Assembly (NCBI RefSeq): GCF_021568315.1
Contig: NZ_JAKGSI010000002.1
Span: forward strand, 62,001-126,000
Direction: 5' to 3'
DNA length: 64,000 bases
DNA from: Corynebacterium uropygiale
Lineage (GTDB): Bacteria > Actinomycetota > Actinomycetes > Mycobacteriales > Mycobacteriaceae
The translations under genes were made by a program, and so were the position numbers. The notes beneath the pieces were generated by a model. It saw nothing but the letters and a program-made list of their open reading frames with translations. It did no database searches and was not told where the DNA came from. The number at the start of each line of letters is the position of its first letter. Position 1 is the stretch's first letter. This document shows, piece after piece, positions 8,578-16,844 of the stretch.

Positions 8578-10322
8578 GCGGCGCGGCGTGGCTCGGTGAG
8601 CAGGGCGAAGCCCCAGGCATCGAGTGTGGTGTTCTCCTCGCGGACCTCCGGGCTCGTGAAGGTGTATGCGAGGTGGCCGCCATAGGGGACCTCGATGGGG
8701 GAGTCGCTGAGGTTGGCGATGAGCCGGACGTCCTCGTACCCGAAGCTCACCCAGCGATGGTGGTCATCGCCGCCGTCGACGTCGAACTCTGTCAGCCACG
8801 GCCGGGCGAGCTGAAGCTTCCCGCGGAGGTGGAGGAGCGTGCGGTAAGCGTCGTGAATGCTCTGCTGCTCGGAGTCCCAGGACCAGTCGAGGACGGCAGA
8901 GCGGAAGGTGTCCTCGGCGGAGGGGTCGGGGACGGTGGACTCGTCCCAGCCGGAGCGGGCGAATTCGCGGTAGCGGCCCTCGCGGGTGAGCCGATTGAGC
9001 TCCTCGTCCGTGTGGGAGCAGAAGAAGGGGAAGGGGGTCTGCGCGCCGAATTCCTCGCCCATGAAGAGCATGGGGGTGAAGGGGGAGCTGAGGATCACCG
9101 CCGCCTTCAGCACCTGCTGGGCGGGGCTGAGGTTCATCGAGGGGCGGTCGCCGCGCGCGCGGTTCCCCGTCTGGTCGTGGGTGGTTGTGTACGTGACGAA
9201 GCGGTGCGCCGGGATGCGGCGGATGTCCACCGGGCGGCCGTGGATGCGGCGGCGGAAGGCGGAGTAGCTCCGCTGGAAGCGGTAGGCGCTGCGCAGCGTG
9301 AGGAGCAGGTGCTCGAGCGACCCGAAGTCCTCGTAGTAGGCGTGCTGCTCCCCGGAGACGAGCGTGTGCAGGGCGTGGTGGATGTCGTCGGTCCACTGGG
9401 CGGCGAGGCCATAGCCGCCCGCCTCCGCGCTGGTGATGAGGCGGGGATCGTTGAGGTCGGACTCCGCGACGATCGAGCGCGGCACCCCCGTGCGGGCGCC
9501 CACCTCCTCCGCGACGGCCTCGATGTCCTCCATGATGGAATACGCGCCGGTGTCGTCGTAGGCGTGGACGGCGTCGAGCCGCAGGCCATCGATGTGGTAG
9601 ACCTCCAGCCACTGGCGCACGGCATCGCAGATGTAGGAGCGCACCTCATCGGAATCCGGGCCGGAGATGTTTACCACCTCGCCCCAGCCGGTGGCGGAGC
9701 CCTCGCTCGTGTAGGGGCCGAAGAGGCCCGTGTAGTTGCCGTCTGGGCCAAAGTGGTTGTACACCACATCGAGGTACACGGCCAGCCCCTTCCCGTGGGC
9801 GGCGTCGACGAGCCGGCGCAGCCCGTCCGGTCCCCCATAGCCCTCGTGGACGGCGTGCCAGCTCACCCCGTCATAACCCCAGTTGCGCGTCCCGCCGAAG
9901 GGCTGAATGGGCATGAGCTCCAGCGCGTTGACCCCCAGGGAGACGAGGTGATCGAGCTTGCTGATCAGGCCGTCGAAGGTCCCCTCCGGGCTCATCGTGC
10001 CGACGTGCGCCTCGTAGAGGATGGTGCCCGGGAAGGCGCGCCCGGTCCACTGCTCGTCAGTCCAGGGGAAGTCCTGGTCAATCACCTGGCCGAGCCCATG
10101 CGGCCCGTCGGGCAGGGCCTGGGTGCGAGGGTCCGGCGCGATGATGTCGCCGTCGATCTGGAAGCCATACCGCAGCCCCGGCGTGGCCGGCACGTCGGAG
10201 CGCCACCACTGTCCATCGCGGCGCATGGGGTGCGTGCTGCGCTGGCCGTCCTCGCTCTCGGTGATGAGATCGACGCGCTCAGGGCGCGGCGCCCACACGG
10301 CAATACATGTCTGCTCAGTCAT
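8574..10322 (-). CDS. treZ: Malto-oligosyltrehalose trehalohydrolase
   Basis: GH13 enzyme that releases trehalose from maltooligosyltrehalose, the second step of the TreY/TreZ route, in the cytoplasm. The protein has 582 residues (family about 580-600). An N-terminal CBM48-like domain (AVWAPRPERVDLI) precedes the barrel. Catalytic residues are visible: the nucleophile Asp in LRLDAVHAY (about 248), the acid/base Glu in IVAESDLND (about 286) and the third Asp in TTHDQTGNRA (about 384). ATG at 10322 is chosen over upstream in-frame codons because it begins the family-like MTEQTCIAVWAP and has TACCGT 7 bases before it. The partner treY lies 3.4 kb downstream on the same strand. Confidence 0.95.
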   Translation of the reverse strand: MTEQTCIAVWAPRPERVDLITESEDGQRSTHPMRRDGQWWRSDVPATPGLRYGFQIDGDIIAPDPRTQALPDGPHGLGQVIDQDFPWTDEQWTGRAFPGTILYEAHVGTMSPEGTFDGLISKLDHLVSLGVNALELMPIQPFGGTRNWGYDGVSWHAVHEGYGGPDGLRRLVDAAHGKGLAVYLDVVYNHFGPDGNYTGLFGPYTSEGSATGWGEVVNISGPDSDEVRSYICDAVRQWLEVYHIDGLRLDAVHAYDDTGAYSIMEDIEAVAEEVGARTGVPRSIVAESDLNDPRLITSAEAGGYGLAAQWTDDIHHALHTLVSGEQHAYYEDFGSLEHLLLTLRSAYRFQRSYSAFRRRIHGRPVDIRRIPAHRFVTYTTTHDQTGNRARGDRPSMNLSPAQQVLKAAVILSSPFTPMLFMGEEFGAQTPFPFFCSHTDEELNRLTREGRYREFARSGWDESTVPDPSAEDTFRSAVLDWSWDSEQQSIHDAYRTLLHLRGKLQLARPWLTEFDVDGGDDHHRWVSFGYEDVRLIANLSDSPIEVPYGGHLAYTFTSPEVREENTTLDAWGFALLTEPRRAA

Positions 10323-10329
10323 GATGTCC

Positions 10330-10335
10330 ACGGTA
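10330..10335 (-). promoter_or_regulatory. -10 hexamer of treZ
   Basis: TACCGT on the minus strand, 7 bases before the ATG at 10322; predicted leaderless start. Confidence 0.45.
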
Positions 10336-10391
10336 GGAGAGCACCCGGGAAGTTTCCAGGAGCAGCAGGGGAGACGGGCGCCCACACGGCA

Positions 10392-10422
10392 CCACCCCGG
10401 CGCCGGGAGGGCGTCGGGGTGG
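10392..10422 (-). terminator. GC-rich hairpin downstream of the MmpS-like gene
   Basis: CCACCCCG (10392-10399) pairs with CGGGGTGG (10415-10422), and an inner CGCC/GGCG stem extends it. It sits between the end of the MmpS-like gene and the start of treZ on the same strand. There is no T-tract, so termination is inferred from position and stability. Confidence 0.4.
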
Positions 10423-10468
10423 GATACGAGGCGGGGTGCGGCGGGGCACCACGGGGCGCTGATCCGTG

Positions 10469-10993
10469 CTACTTCTTCAGATCATCCGAGGTGATGCTGC
10501 ACGTCGCTGAGGTCCCTGCGCCGGAGGCGGTGTTCTCATTGAGGACCGTGCCATCTTTGAGGATCTGGCAGGTGATGGTGCCTTCGTCGAACACGCCATT
10601 CGTGACGGTGAAGTTCGCGCCAAGAATCCCCTTGACGGTGACATCCTTCGTCCAGCCGGCAGCGACACCGGACTCCTGTGTGATGTCCCCGTCACCCACG
10701 GTGTACGTGACGGTCCCATCCTGCGCATCGCCCGTCACGGCATAGGTGATGGTGTGCTCGGCATTGAGGTTTTTGTCCACCTCCTCGCTGACTTTACCGA
10801 CCATCGCCATGCACCCTCCAAGCAGGAGAATGAGGACGACGACGATCCCGATGCTTACGAGGCAGCCGACCCGCTGATACCAGGGCTTCTTCGGGGCCTG
10901 GACATATTGGATCTGAGGCTGCGGCTGCTGCGGCTGCTGCGGCTGGGGCTCAGGCTGCTGGGGGGAGGTGGATTCGTTGGGGGGCTGCGTCAC
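10469..10993 (-). CDS. MmpS-family membrane accessory protein
   Basis: A 174-residue single-pass membrane protein. The N-terminal 40 residues are a Pro/Gln-rich cytoplasmic stretch (PQQPEPQPQQPQQPQPQ). A transmembrane segment covers about residues 43-65 and ends in a GGC sequence. The extracytoplasmic domain has the MmpS pattern: a TITYAVTGDA strand, a WTKDVTVKG strand, TITCQILKDG and VLNENTASGAG, with two cysteines that could form a disulfide. In mycobacteria MmpS proteins assist MmpL lipid exporters; no mmpL is adjacent here, so the partner is unknown. The GTG start at 10993 is preceded by GAAGGAG with correct spacing, whereas an upstream ATG at 11062 is not. Confidence 0.75.
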   Translation of the reverse strand: MTQPPNESTSPQQPEPQPQQPQQPQPQIQYVQAPKKPWYQRVGCLVSIGIVVVLILLLGGCMAMVGKVSEEVDKNLNAEHTITYAVTGDAQDGTVTYTVGDGDITQESGVAAGWTKDVTVKGILGANFTVTNGVFDEGTITCQILKDGTVLNENTASGAGTSATCSITSDDLKK

Positions 10994-11229
10994 GACGGAC
11001 CTGCTCCTTCTTCCTCTGAGGGAGTTATTATTTCCAGTAAAAGAGAGTGGATTATTGCCCAAAAAGGAAGAAATTAGGGGGGTGAAATGGGGGTGTTATA
11101 AATTGACTGTAGTGTTTGATTTTCGACTATCTAATTACAGGCAAAAAGCGTTACAGCTTTCCGGCGTGATCTGGGCCACTTGTCGTGGTGGGGATCCGCC
11201 CCATTCCAGCGCCTCTATAATGACAACCC
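10994..11229. other. AT-rich divergent intergenic region
   Basis: This 236-bp gap between the MmpS-like and IMPACT genes is clearly more AT-rich than its surroundings (about 11030-11160). It holds the Shine-Dalgarno sequence of the MmpS-like gene (11004-11010, minus strand), several AT-rich -10-like hexamers on both strands, and a plus-strand TTGACT at 11103-11108 followed by TATCTAATTA at suboptimal spacing. I see no gene in it. Confidence 0.4.
11216..11221 (+). promoter_or_regulatory. Consensus -10 of the IMPACT-family gene
   Basis: A perfect TATAAT, 8 bases before the ATG at 11230; the strongest example of a leaderless promoter geometry in the window. No Shine-Dalgarno sequence is present. 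Confidence 0.6.
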
Positions 11230-11883
11230 ATGTACGTCTGTCCCGCGGAAGGCTTCAGCGACCAGTGCTCCTGGGAAATCCAGCGCTCACGATTCATTAC
11301 CGTCATCGCTCGGGTGGATTCGGAAGATGAGGCCCGGGACACGATTGAGCTGGTTCGCTCCCAATTCCCCGATGCGCGGCACCACTGCCACGCCTTCATC
11401 ATTCACACCGAGGGGGCCCAGCCCCGGGAGCATTCCTCCGACGACGGCGAGCCGGCGGGAACGGCCGGCCGCCCGATGCTCGACGTCCTGCGCGGATCTG
11501 GAATGGAGAATATTCTCGCCGTGGTGGTCCGTTATTTTGGCGGAATCAAGCTGGGAACGGGCGGGCTCGTCAAAGCCTATTCGCACTCGGTGGAACTCGG
11601 ACTTGAACTCGTCCCGCGGGTGCGCCGGAGCATTCAGACACTCCTGGCATTGGACTTAGCGCACAGCGAAGCGGGGAAGGTGGAGGCTGAGCTTCGTGGC
11701 CGTGGCGTCTCCATCGCGGAGACGACCTATGGCGCCCATGTCACCCTGACGCTCGCGAGCCCCGAGAAGGAGATCGAGGGGCTTCAGGCTCTCGTCGCGA
11801 GCATCACTCAAGGGGAGGGGGAGCTGCGCGGGGCAGGGGAGGAATGGGTGGAGCATCCCCTGGCTGAGGGAGAGCATCGCTAA
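11230..11883 (+). CDS. IMPACT/YigZ-family protein
   Basis: Member of the UPF0029/IMPACT (YigZ, YvyE) family, 217 residues, two domains. The N-terminal IMPACT domain is clear: RSRFITVIARV, HHCHAFI, DDGEPAGTAGRPML and YFGGIKLGTGGLVKAYS. The C-terminal domain (about residues 140-205) has the ferredoxin-like DUF1949 form. Eukaryotic IMPACT modulates translational control through GCN1; the bacterial role is not established. It is followed by a small membrane protein and an S4 RNA-binding protein, suggesting a translation-linked neighbourhood. The stop codon TAA forms part of the next gene's -10. Confidence 0.9.
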   Translation: MYVCPAEGFSDQCSWEIQRSRFITVIARVDSEDEARDTIELVRSQFPDARHHCHAFIIHTEGAQPREHSSDDGEPAGTAGRPMLDVLRGSGMENILAVVVRYFGGIKLGTGGLVKAYSHSVELGLELVPRVRRSIQTLLALDLAHSEAGKVEAELRGRGVSIAETTYGAHVTLTLASPEKEIEGLQALVASITQGEGELRGAGEEWVEHPLAEGEHR

Positions 11884-11886
11884 GAT
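11881..11886 (+). promoter_or_regulatory. -10 hexamer overlapping the IMPACT-family stop codon
   Basis: TAAGAT whose first three bases are the TAA stop of the upstream gene. It lies 7 bases before the ATG at 11894, so the small membrane protein may have its own leaderless transcript. Confidence 0.45.
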
Positions 11887-11893
11887 TGTCCCC

Positions 11894-12121
11894 ATGAGTC
11901 TAGAAAAATATCCCACCAATCCCATTGAGCGGCGTAAAGCTGCTGTGCGTCGCTATAGCAAGTCGGGTGCTATCCGTGTGGGCGCGGGGCTGGGAGGCGG
12001 CATTGTGCTGGGCCTCGTCTTCAGCAGCTGGCTGATTTTCTGGCTGGGCTTTGCCGTCGCCGTCGTGGGCGGTGTGCGCAACTGGCAGAAGATCAGCCGC
12101 ATCATTAACCACAAGGACTAG
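11894..12121 (+). CDS. Small membrane protein
   Basis: A 75-residue protein with a basic N-terminal 27 residues (PIERRKAAVRRYSKSG), a Gly-rich hydrophobic hairpin (about residues 28-62, two short membrane segments) and a basic C-terminus ending in NHKD. I do not recognise a named family. The gene is 10 bp after the IMPACT-family gene and abuts the S4 gene directly, so it probably belongs to both a leaderless and a read-through transcript. Confidence 0.7.
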   Translation: MSLEKYPTNPIERRKAAVRRYSKSGAIRVGAGLGGGIVLGLVFSSWLIFWLGFAVAVVGGVRNWQKISRIINHKD

Positions 12122-12523
12122 ATGGGGGAGAATGTGAACGAGAACGCGCAGCAGGCACCGGTCCGCGTCGACGCCTGGGTGTGGGCCGTTCGCCTCCTCA
12201 AAACACGGACCGCTGCCGCCCAGGCCTGCCGCGCCGGGCACGTGAAGGTGAATGGCGAGTCCGTGAAGCCAGCCCAGCTCGTTGTTCCCGGTGATCGCGT
12301 GCGCGTGTGGGCGAACCACCGGGAGGTGGATGTGGAAGTGGTGTCCACACCACGCAAACGCGTCGGAGCCCCGGTGGCGCGCACGTGCTATGTCGATCAC
12401 ACGCCACCCCCGCCGCCGAAGGAGCTCTTCGCCGCCGTGCCGGTGCGAGACCGGGGATCAGGGCGGCCCACCAAGCGCGAGCGGCGGGAGCTCGATCGCC
12501 TGCGCGGCTACCGGAGCTCCTAG
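12122..12523 (+). CDS. S4-domain RNA-binding protein (Hsp15-like)
   Basis: A 133-residue protein with an N-terminal S4 domain: VRVDAWVWAVRLLKTRTAAAQACRAG then HVKVNGESVKPAQ and VVPGDRVRV. This is the HslR/Hsp15-like group, which binds rRNA or stalled 50S subunits carrying peptidyl-tRNA in other bacteria. The C-terminal half is basic and rich in Pro and Arg (GRPTKRERRELDRLRGY). The start at 12122 immediately follows the preceding stop with AAGGA 4 bases upstream; GTG at 12134 with GGGGGAG 3 bases before it is an alternative. It converges on the small ORF at 12534-12656 with only 10 bp between stops. Confidence 0.85.
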   Translation: MGENVNENAQQAPVRVDAWVWAVRLLKTRTAAAQACRAGHVKVNGESVKPAQLVVPGDRVRVWANHREVDVEVVSTPRKRVGAPVARTCYVDHTPPPPPKELFAAVPVRDRGSGRPTKRERRELDRLRGYRSS

Positions 12524-12533
12524 GCCTCGGGCT

Positions 12534-12656
12534 CTAGTGGAAACCCCAGTCCGGGGGCGGGAAGTTGATGCCATAGGGGCGGAGCCAATCCGCGAGGGCG
12601 AGGGCCCAGGTGGCGACGGCATCGGCAAGGACGGGGAAATCAGTGATGGAACTCAT
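12534..12656 (-). CDS. Putative leaderless 40-residue small protein
   Basis: A 40-codon ORF starting MSSITDFPVLADAVATW and ending in INFPPPDWGFH. Nearly all codons end in G or C as in the surrounding real genes, which is hard to expect by chance over such a short frame. The middle (about residues 6-27) is a strongly amphipathic or hydrophobic helix with two Trp; the tail is Pro- and aromatic-rich. There is no cysteine or signal peptide. TAACCT ends 7 bases before the ATG, giving a leaderless start, and its TAA is the stop codon of the upstream relS gene. The size recalls corynebacterial PorA/PorH-type small proteins, but I see no sequence match, so the function is open. Confidence 0.55.
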   Translation of the reverse strand: MSSITDFPVLADAVATWALALADWLRPYGINFPPPDWGFH

Positions 12657-12663
12657 AGCGGTC

Positions 12664-12669
12664 AGGTTA
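12664..12669 (-). promoter_or_regulatory. -10 hexamer of the 40-residue ORF, overlapping the relS stop
   Basis: TAACCT on the minus strand; its first three bases are the TAA stop codon of the alarmone synthetase gene. It lies 7 bases before the ATG at 12656. Confidence 0.45.
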
Positions 12670-13710
12670 GCCGACCTCCCCGTCCGCGCGGGACTCCCCG
12701 GGGCTGAGCCCCGCAGCGCGAAGCTGCTCGAGGCGCCGGCGTAGCCGCTCCGGCCGCTGGTCAGGGCGCTTGCCCGTGTTCCCCGTGCGCTCAACGTGAG
12801 ATTCCCCATAACGCAGCAGCAGGAGGTCGTCGACAATGCGAACCTGGCTGGGGCGGAAGCGGTATGTCATCGCGTGGAGAAGGGTGCGGACCTCGGCGCG
12901 GTCGGTGAGTGAGCGCAGCTGCTTGACCTGCGTGATCCCGTGGGCGCGGAGGAGCTGCTCGAGCCAGCGATAGTGCTCGACGCGGGAGAGCGGGAAGTCA
13001 TTGCCGAGGTACACCGCCAGCACCCCTGGCAGGGTCTCGGCTTGGATGTCGACGTCCTCCGCGGGATTATCCACCCCGGAACGGATCGTGGCGATCTGGT
13101 CGAATTGCTGATCCGCGAGCTCGATGAGCCCCGCCGCCAGCGTGAACGCCCGATCCACCTGCGGGTCCAGTTCCTGCTCGCCGCGTTTGTAGCGGATGTC
13201 GTGCTCGAATTCCGCCCACGCGTGCTGGAGCACTGTGCGCACCTGCACCTCGAAACACAATCCCGTGTACGCGCCGAGGTCCGGCGTGTTCGAGGGGACC
13301 TCGACGACGAGGTGGTGGGAACCGTAGCCAAAGCCCCCGGAGATGCGCGTCTCCTCGGTCTTGTCCACGTCCTTGATGACGCGGAAGGAATGCCGCAGGA
13401 CGGCGATCGCGCGGGGGATCTCCGTCGAGTGGTACACCGTCACGCGGACGCCCACGCGATCATGGATGTTCTCCCAGGGATCTGGGTAGACGAGGCTGCC
13501 GTCCTCGCGGCGGAGCTGGGCTTTTGCGAGAAACGACGGCCAGGTTTTCACGCGGGCGGTGACGGCGTCGAAGGTGACCCCGGCGTCGACCAGCAGATCC
13601 TCGACGTCCGCCGCCACGTCGTGGGCGATCCGGGGATGCTCTGCCACCCAGCGGTGATAGCGCTCGGAGAGTTCCGGCAGCACTGGCGGGGCGTCCTTAG
13701 GATTCGACAT
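12667..13710 (-). CDS. relS: Small alarmone synthetase (RelA/SpoT synthetase domain)
   Basis: A 347-residue protein with a RelA/SpoT-type (p)ppGpp synthetase domain and no HD hydrolase or TGS/ACT domains. Synthetase motifs are DRVGVRVTVYHSTEIPRA, GGFGYGSHHLVVEV and FEVQVRTVLQHAWAEFEHDIRYK, including the substrate-binding Glu and Gln of the EVQVRT motif. C. glutamicum has such a protein, named RelS. A C-terminal extension (about residues 200-347) is helical with a basic end. ATG at 13710 lies 14 bp inside the 3' end of treY, indicating translational coupling; GGAG is about 10 bases upstream. The symbol is given by family resemblance. Confidence 0.85.
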   Translation of the reverse strand: MSNPKDAPPVLPELSERYHRWVAEHPRIAHDVAADVEDLLVDAGVTFDAVTARVKTWPSFLAKAQLRREDGSLVYPDPWENIHDRVGVRVTVYHSTEIPRAIAVLRHSFRVIKDVDKTEETRISGGFGYGSHHLVVEVPSNTPDLGAYTGLCFEVQVRTVLQHAWAEFEHDIRYKRGEQELDPQVDRAFTLAAGLIELADQQFDQIATIRSGVDNPAEDVDIQAETLPGVLAVYLGNDFPLSRVEHYRWLEQLLRAHGITQVKQLRSLTDRAEVRTLLHAMTYRFRPSQVRIVDDLLLLRYGESHVERTGNTGKRPDQRPERLRRRLEQLRAAGLSPGESRADGEVG

Positions 13711-16165
13711 CGTCGGCGAGCTCCGAGCGGACGAGGAGGGCGGTGGGCAGCGGGGAGAGCAGATCGGACATGGCGATGGTGCCCTCGAAGGTGGCGCCCG
13801 TGATGAGCTCGGTCCACTGTCCGGCGGGGAGGGTGAAAGTCGTGTCCTTCCAGCCACCCCGCTCGGCGAGGATGAGCGGGCGGCGCGTCGCCACCGCGAT
13901 GACCTTCACCGCCTCTGGGCCTTCCTCCTCCGGGGCCAGGCGCGCGATGCCCACGGCGTGGGACTCGGCAGGGCCCTCGGCGAAGGCGGGCTCGTAGCCG
14001 CCATCCCGGAAGATCTCCGGGTAGGCCCGGCGCAGGCGCAGGGCCGTGGCCACGACCTTCTGCTTCACCCGGTGCGGCATCGTCGCGAGGTCCGTGTCCT
14101 GCGGCAGTGGCCCGGCCGTGGCCTGGAGGGCCTGGCGGCGGGCCACATAGTCCACGAAGCGACGGTTATCGGGATCGACGAGGGAGTCGGTGAGGAATTC
14201 GGCGCCTTGGTAGACGTCGGGGATACCCGGCCCGATGAGCTGGAGGAGCTTCCGCCCGACGCTGATCGCCACCTGACCGGGGTACAGGCGCTGGACCAGG
14301 TCCGTGATCTGCGTGCTGGCGGGGCCGTCGATGAGGGCATCGCACCAGTCGAGGACGGATTGCTCATAGGCGCTGTCCTGGTCCACCCACGTGGTGTGCA
14401 GGCCCGCCTCCCGCAGGGCCTTGAGCGTGTACGCGTGGAAGCGGGAACGCAGGGACTCGCTCACCTGGCCGTCGGCCGGCCAGATGCCCAGCAGGTTCTG
14501 GAGAAGGAAGTAGCCGGTGGCGGAGTCGGGGGCGGGGACGAGGGCGAAGATGCGCCGCACCGTCTCCGCGAACTCGTTGGGGATTTCCGTGAGCTCGATG
14601 ATCCGGGCGCGGACATCCTCGTCACGCTTCGTGTCGTGGGTGGAGAGCGTGGTCATGGCGTGCGGCCACAGGCTCGCCCGCTCCTGCTGGAGGAGATGGA
14701 ACTCCGCGGCCGACACGCCGAACCGGCCCGGGTCCCCGCCCACCTCTTGGAGGGCGATGAGCCGCGAGGCGCGGTAGAACGTCGTGTCCTCCACGCCCTT
14801 TGCCATGACGGCACCACAGACCTGCGCGAAACGCACCTTGGCCTCCTTCTTCGCGAGGAGGGCGGCGACGATGAGGTCGAGCGCGTCCCGGCGGGAGGGG
14901 AATCGACGGGCCATGTCCGCGACGACCGTGGCCGTCACCCGCGAGAGCGAGATGTAATCCGCCCGGTAGACGGGGATCGCCGCGACGAGGTCCTCGATCG
15001 TGTCGAGGAGCAACTGCTCATCGACGGAGCTGCCGGCCGTCGAGAAGTTATCCCGGCGAATCGCGCGGGCCAGCCGCCGCACTTCCGCGGCGAGCTCGCT
15101 GTTGGCCACCTCGCGCTTGAGCTGCTCCTCCGTGGCGCGGATCGCGGTGTCATCCCAGGTGGAGCCGGTGTAGTGGAGAGCGAGCATGCTGAGGGTGTCC
15201 TCGGCTTCGCGGCTGATGAAGACGCCGTCGCACTCGCGCAGGGCGTCGTAGCCGGTGGTGCCGTCGGCGGGGAGGCGGGGGTCGAGGGGCTCGTCGACGC
15301 CGAGGATCTTCTCGACGACCAGCCAGCGATCCGGCCCGACGAGGTCGCGCAGGCGCTGGATGTAGTGGAAGGGGTCGCTGAGGCCATCGGGGTGATCGAC
15401 GCGGACGCCGTCGATCAAGTCCTCGGCGATGAGCCGGCGGATGATGCCGTGGGTGTGCTCGAAGACGCGGGCGTCCTCCTGGCGGATCCCCGCGAGGTCA
15501 TTGACGGAGAAGAATCGGCGGTAGCTGATGACGCCGTCGCGCCAGAACTTCAAGCAATAGTGCTGGCGGGCGTAGACCTCCTGGGGAGTGTCCCCGTCCT
15601 GCCGGGTGCCGGGGGCGATGGGGAAGTAATTATCGTAGTAGGCGAGGGCCTCATCGCCGTTGACCTCGGTGAACTCGAGTGTGTCCTCGTCCCCGGGCTG
15701 GCCCAGGATCGGCAGGCCCAGCTTGCCGCCGGCGCCATTGTCCTCGTGCCAATCAATGTCGAAGAAGGGCTCATACTCCGACTCGCGGCCATTCTTCAGC
15801 ACGTCCCACCACCAGGAGTTGAGCTCCGGCCGGGCCACGCCCACGTGGTTGGGCACGATGTCGATAATGATCCCGAGCCCCCGCTCCTTCGCCTTGGCCG
15901 AGAGCTTCCGCAGCCCCTCGAGCCCGCCGAGCTCCGGGTTGATCTCCGTGGGATCAATGATGTCGTAGCCGTGGGAGGAATCCACCGGCGAGCGGAAGAT
16001 GGGGGAGAGGTAGAGGTGGCTAATGCCCAGGTCGGCGAGGTAATCGACGATCTCCTCCGCATCACTAAACCGGAAAGCCCGACCATTACCGGACTCGTCC
16101 GCCTGTGGCCCCCTCATCTGCAGGCGGTAGGTGGCGGTAATCGGACGCCGGGACGGCGCAGACAT
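13697..16165 (-). CDS. treY: Malto-oligosyltrehalose synthase
   Basis: GH13 enzyme that isomerises the reducing-end alpha-1,4 bond of maltodextrins to alpha-1,1, the first step of the TreY/TreZ trehalose route. It has 822 residues (C. glutamicum about 811). The barrel opens with ITATYRLQ and LGISHLYLSPI. The catalytic residues are in GVRVDHPDGLSDP, VVEKILGVDEPL and TTLSTHDTKRDED. The start at 16165 has AAGGAG 7 bases upstream and gives the family-like N-terminus; an upstream ATG at 16201 does not. A TAGGCT hexamer overlapping the stop of the upstream gene may provide a promoter. Trehalose is needed for mycolic-acid envelope building as well as osmoprotection. Confidence 0.95.
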   Translation of the reverse strand: MSAPSRRPITATYRLQMRGPQADESGNGRAFRFSDAEEIVDYLADLGISHLYLSPIFRSPVDSSHGYDIIDPTEINPELGGLEGLRKLSAKAKERGLGIIIDIVPNHVGVARPELNSWWWDVLKNGRESEYEPFFDIDWHEDNGAGGKLGLPILGQPGDEDTLEFTEVNGDEALAYYDNYFPIAPGTRQDGDTPQEVYARQHYCLKFWRDGVISYRRFFSVNDLAGIRQEDARVFEHTHGIIRRLIAEDLIDGVRVDHPDGLSDPFHYIQRLRDLVGPDRWLVVEKILGVDEPLDPRLPADGTTGYDALRECDGVFISREAEDTLSMLALHYTGSTWDDTAIRATEEQLKREVANSELAAEVRRLARAIRRDNFSTAGSSVDEQLLLDTIEDLVAAIPVYRADYISLSRVTATVVADMARRFPSRRDALDLIVAALLAKKEAKVRFAQVCGAVMAKGVEDTTFYRASRLIALQEVGGDPGRFGVSAAEFHLLQQERASLWPHAMTTLSTHDTKRDEDVRARIIELTEIPNEFAETVRRIFALVPAPDSATGYFLLQNLLGIWPADGQVSESLRSRFHAYTLKALREAGLHTTWVDQDSAYEQSVLDWCDALIDGPASTQITDLVQRLYPGQVAISVGRKLLQLIGPGIPDVYQGAEFLTDSLVDPDNRRFVDYVARRQALQATAGPLPQDTDLATMPHRVKQKVVATALRLRRAYPEIFRDGGYEPAFAEGPAESHAVGIARLAPEEEGPEAVKVIAVATRRPLILAERGGWKDTTFTLPAGQWTELITGATFEGTIAMSDLLSPLPTALLVRSELADDVES

Positions 16166-16204
16166 AGACAACTCCTTCGAAGGCTTGGTCTGATTCGCCA
16201 CCCC

Positions 16205-16210
16205 AGCCTA
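16205..16210 (-). promoter_or_regulatory. -10 hexamer of treY overlapping the upstream stop codon
   Basis: TAGGCT on the minus strand; its TAG is the stop codon of the 198-residue upstream protein. Transcription would start near 16198, leaving about a 33-base leader with a Shine-Dalgarno sequence. Confidence 0.35.
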
Positions 16211-16804
16211 ACCATCTGGGTGCACGCGCGCCGGGAAGCCGCCGTCGAATCGCAGCGCGGCCAGCGGGAGCGTGGGGCCTTGGCGTCGAGCCCATCGCTG
16301 GGCCTCGGCGAGCCGCGGGTGCCCCGCTGGGAAGGCGATGAGCAGGTCCTCCCGTGGGAGGAGGTAGTGGGGCTCGCAGCCCAGAAGACCCTGGATGTGC
16401 TCGTGGAGGAGCTCGAAGGGGTAGGGGTGGGCGAGCCAGGAGCCCGGCGGCGCCCCATACGTGGAGACCTGGAGTCCCGGGAGTCTGATGCCGATGTGTT
16501 TCTGGATGCGGCGGGTTCGCACCCCGATTCCCTCCTCGGTGCGGGCGAAATCGATGATGCGGTGGGCGGCCTCGTCCCAGGCGCGGTGGACGCTGAGGCC
16601 GAGCTCGCCGACGTCGTGGAGGCTTAAGGGGCGCCCCGGCATCACCAGGTCATGCCCCTGGTGGGAGAGGGCGTGGAGCCCCATGCATAAGTCGGCGGAG
16701 AGGGCGATAAACGCGCGGTGTGGCCCACCGAGCGTCGACTCGGACCAGGAATAGGGGTGGATGGCGGGGATGAGGGCGGTGGGAGGTGTGGTGACGATAC
16801 TCAT
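16208..16804 (-). CDS. Conserved hypothetical cytoplasmic protein
   Basis: A 198-residue protein, MSIVTTPPTALIPAIHPYSW at its start, without signal peptide or membrane segment. It is rich in His, Leu and Arg, with motifs such as SLHDVGELGLSVHRAWDEAAHRIIDFAR and ending in RFDGGFPARVHPDG. I do not recognise the family. It lies between the BRCT protein and treY on the same strand, 42 bp upstream of treY, so it may be co-transcribed with the trehalose gene. The ATG at 16804 is chosen over longer frames because upstream sequence is low-complexity Ser/Arg typical of out-of-frame reading; AGGGG is very close to the ATG. Confidence 0.6.
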   Translation of the reverse strand: MSIVTTPPTALIPAIHPYSWSESTLGGPHRAFIALSADLCMGLHALSHQGHDLVMPGRPLSLHDVGELGLSVHRAWDEAAHRIIDFARTEEGIGVRTRRIQKHIGIRLPGLQVSTYGAPPGSWLAHPYPFELLHEHIQGLLGCEPHYLLPREDLLIAFPAGHPRLAEAQRWARRQGPTLPLAALRFDGGFPARVHPDG

Positions 16805-16844
16805 AACCCCTAGGACCGCGCGCTCCCCGCGACGGTTCCCGGGC

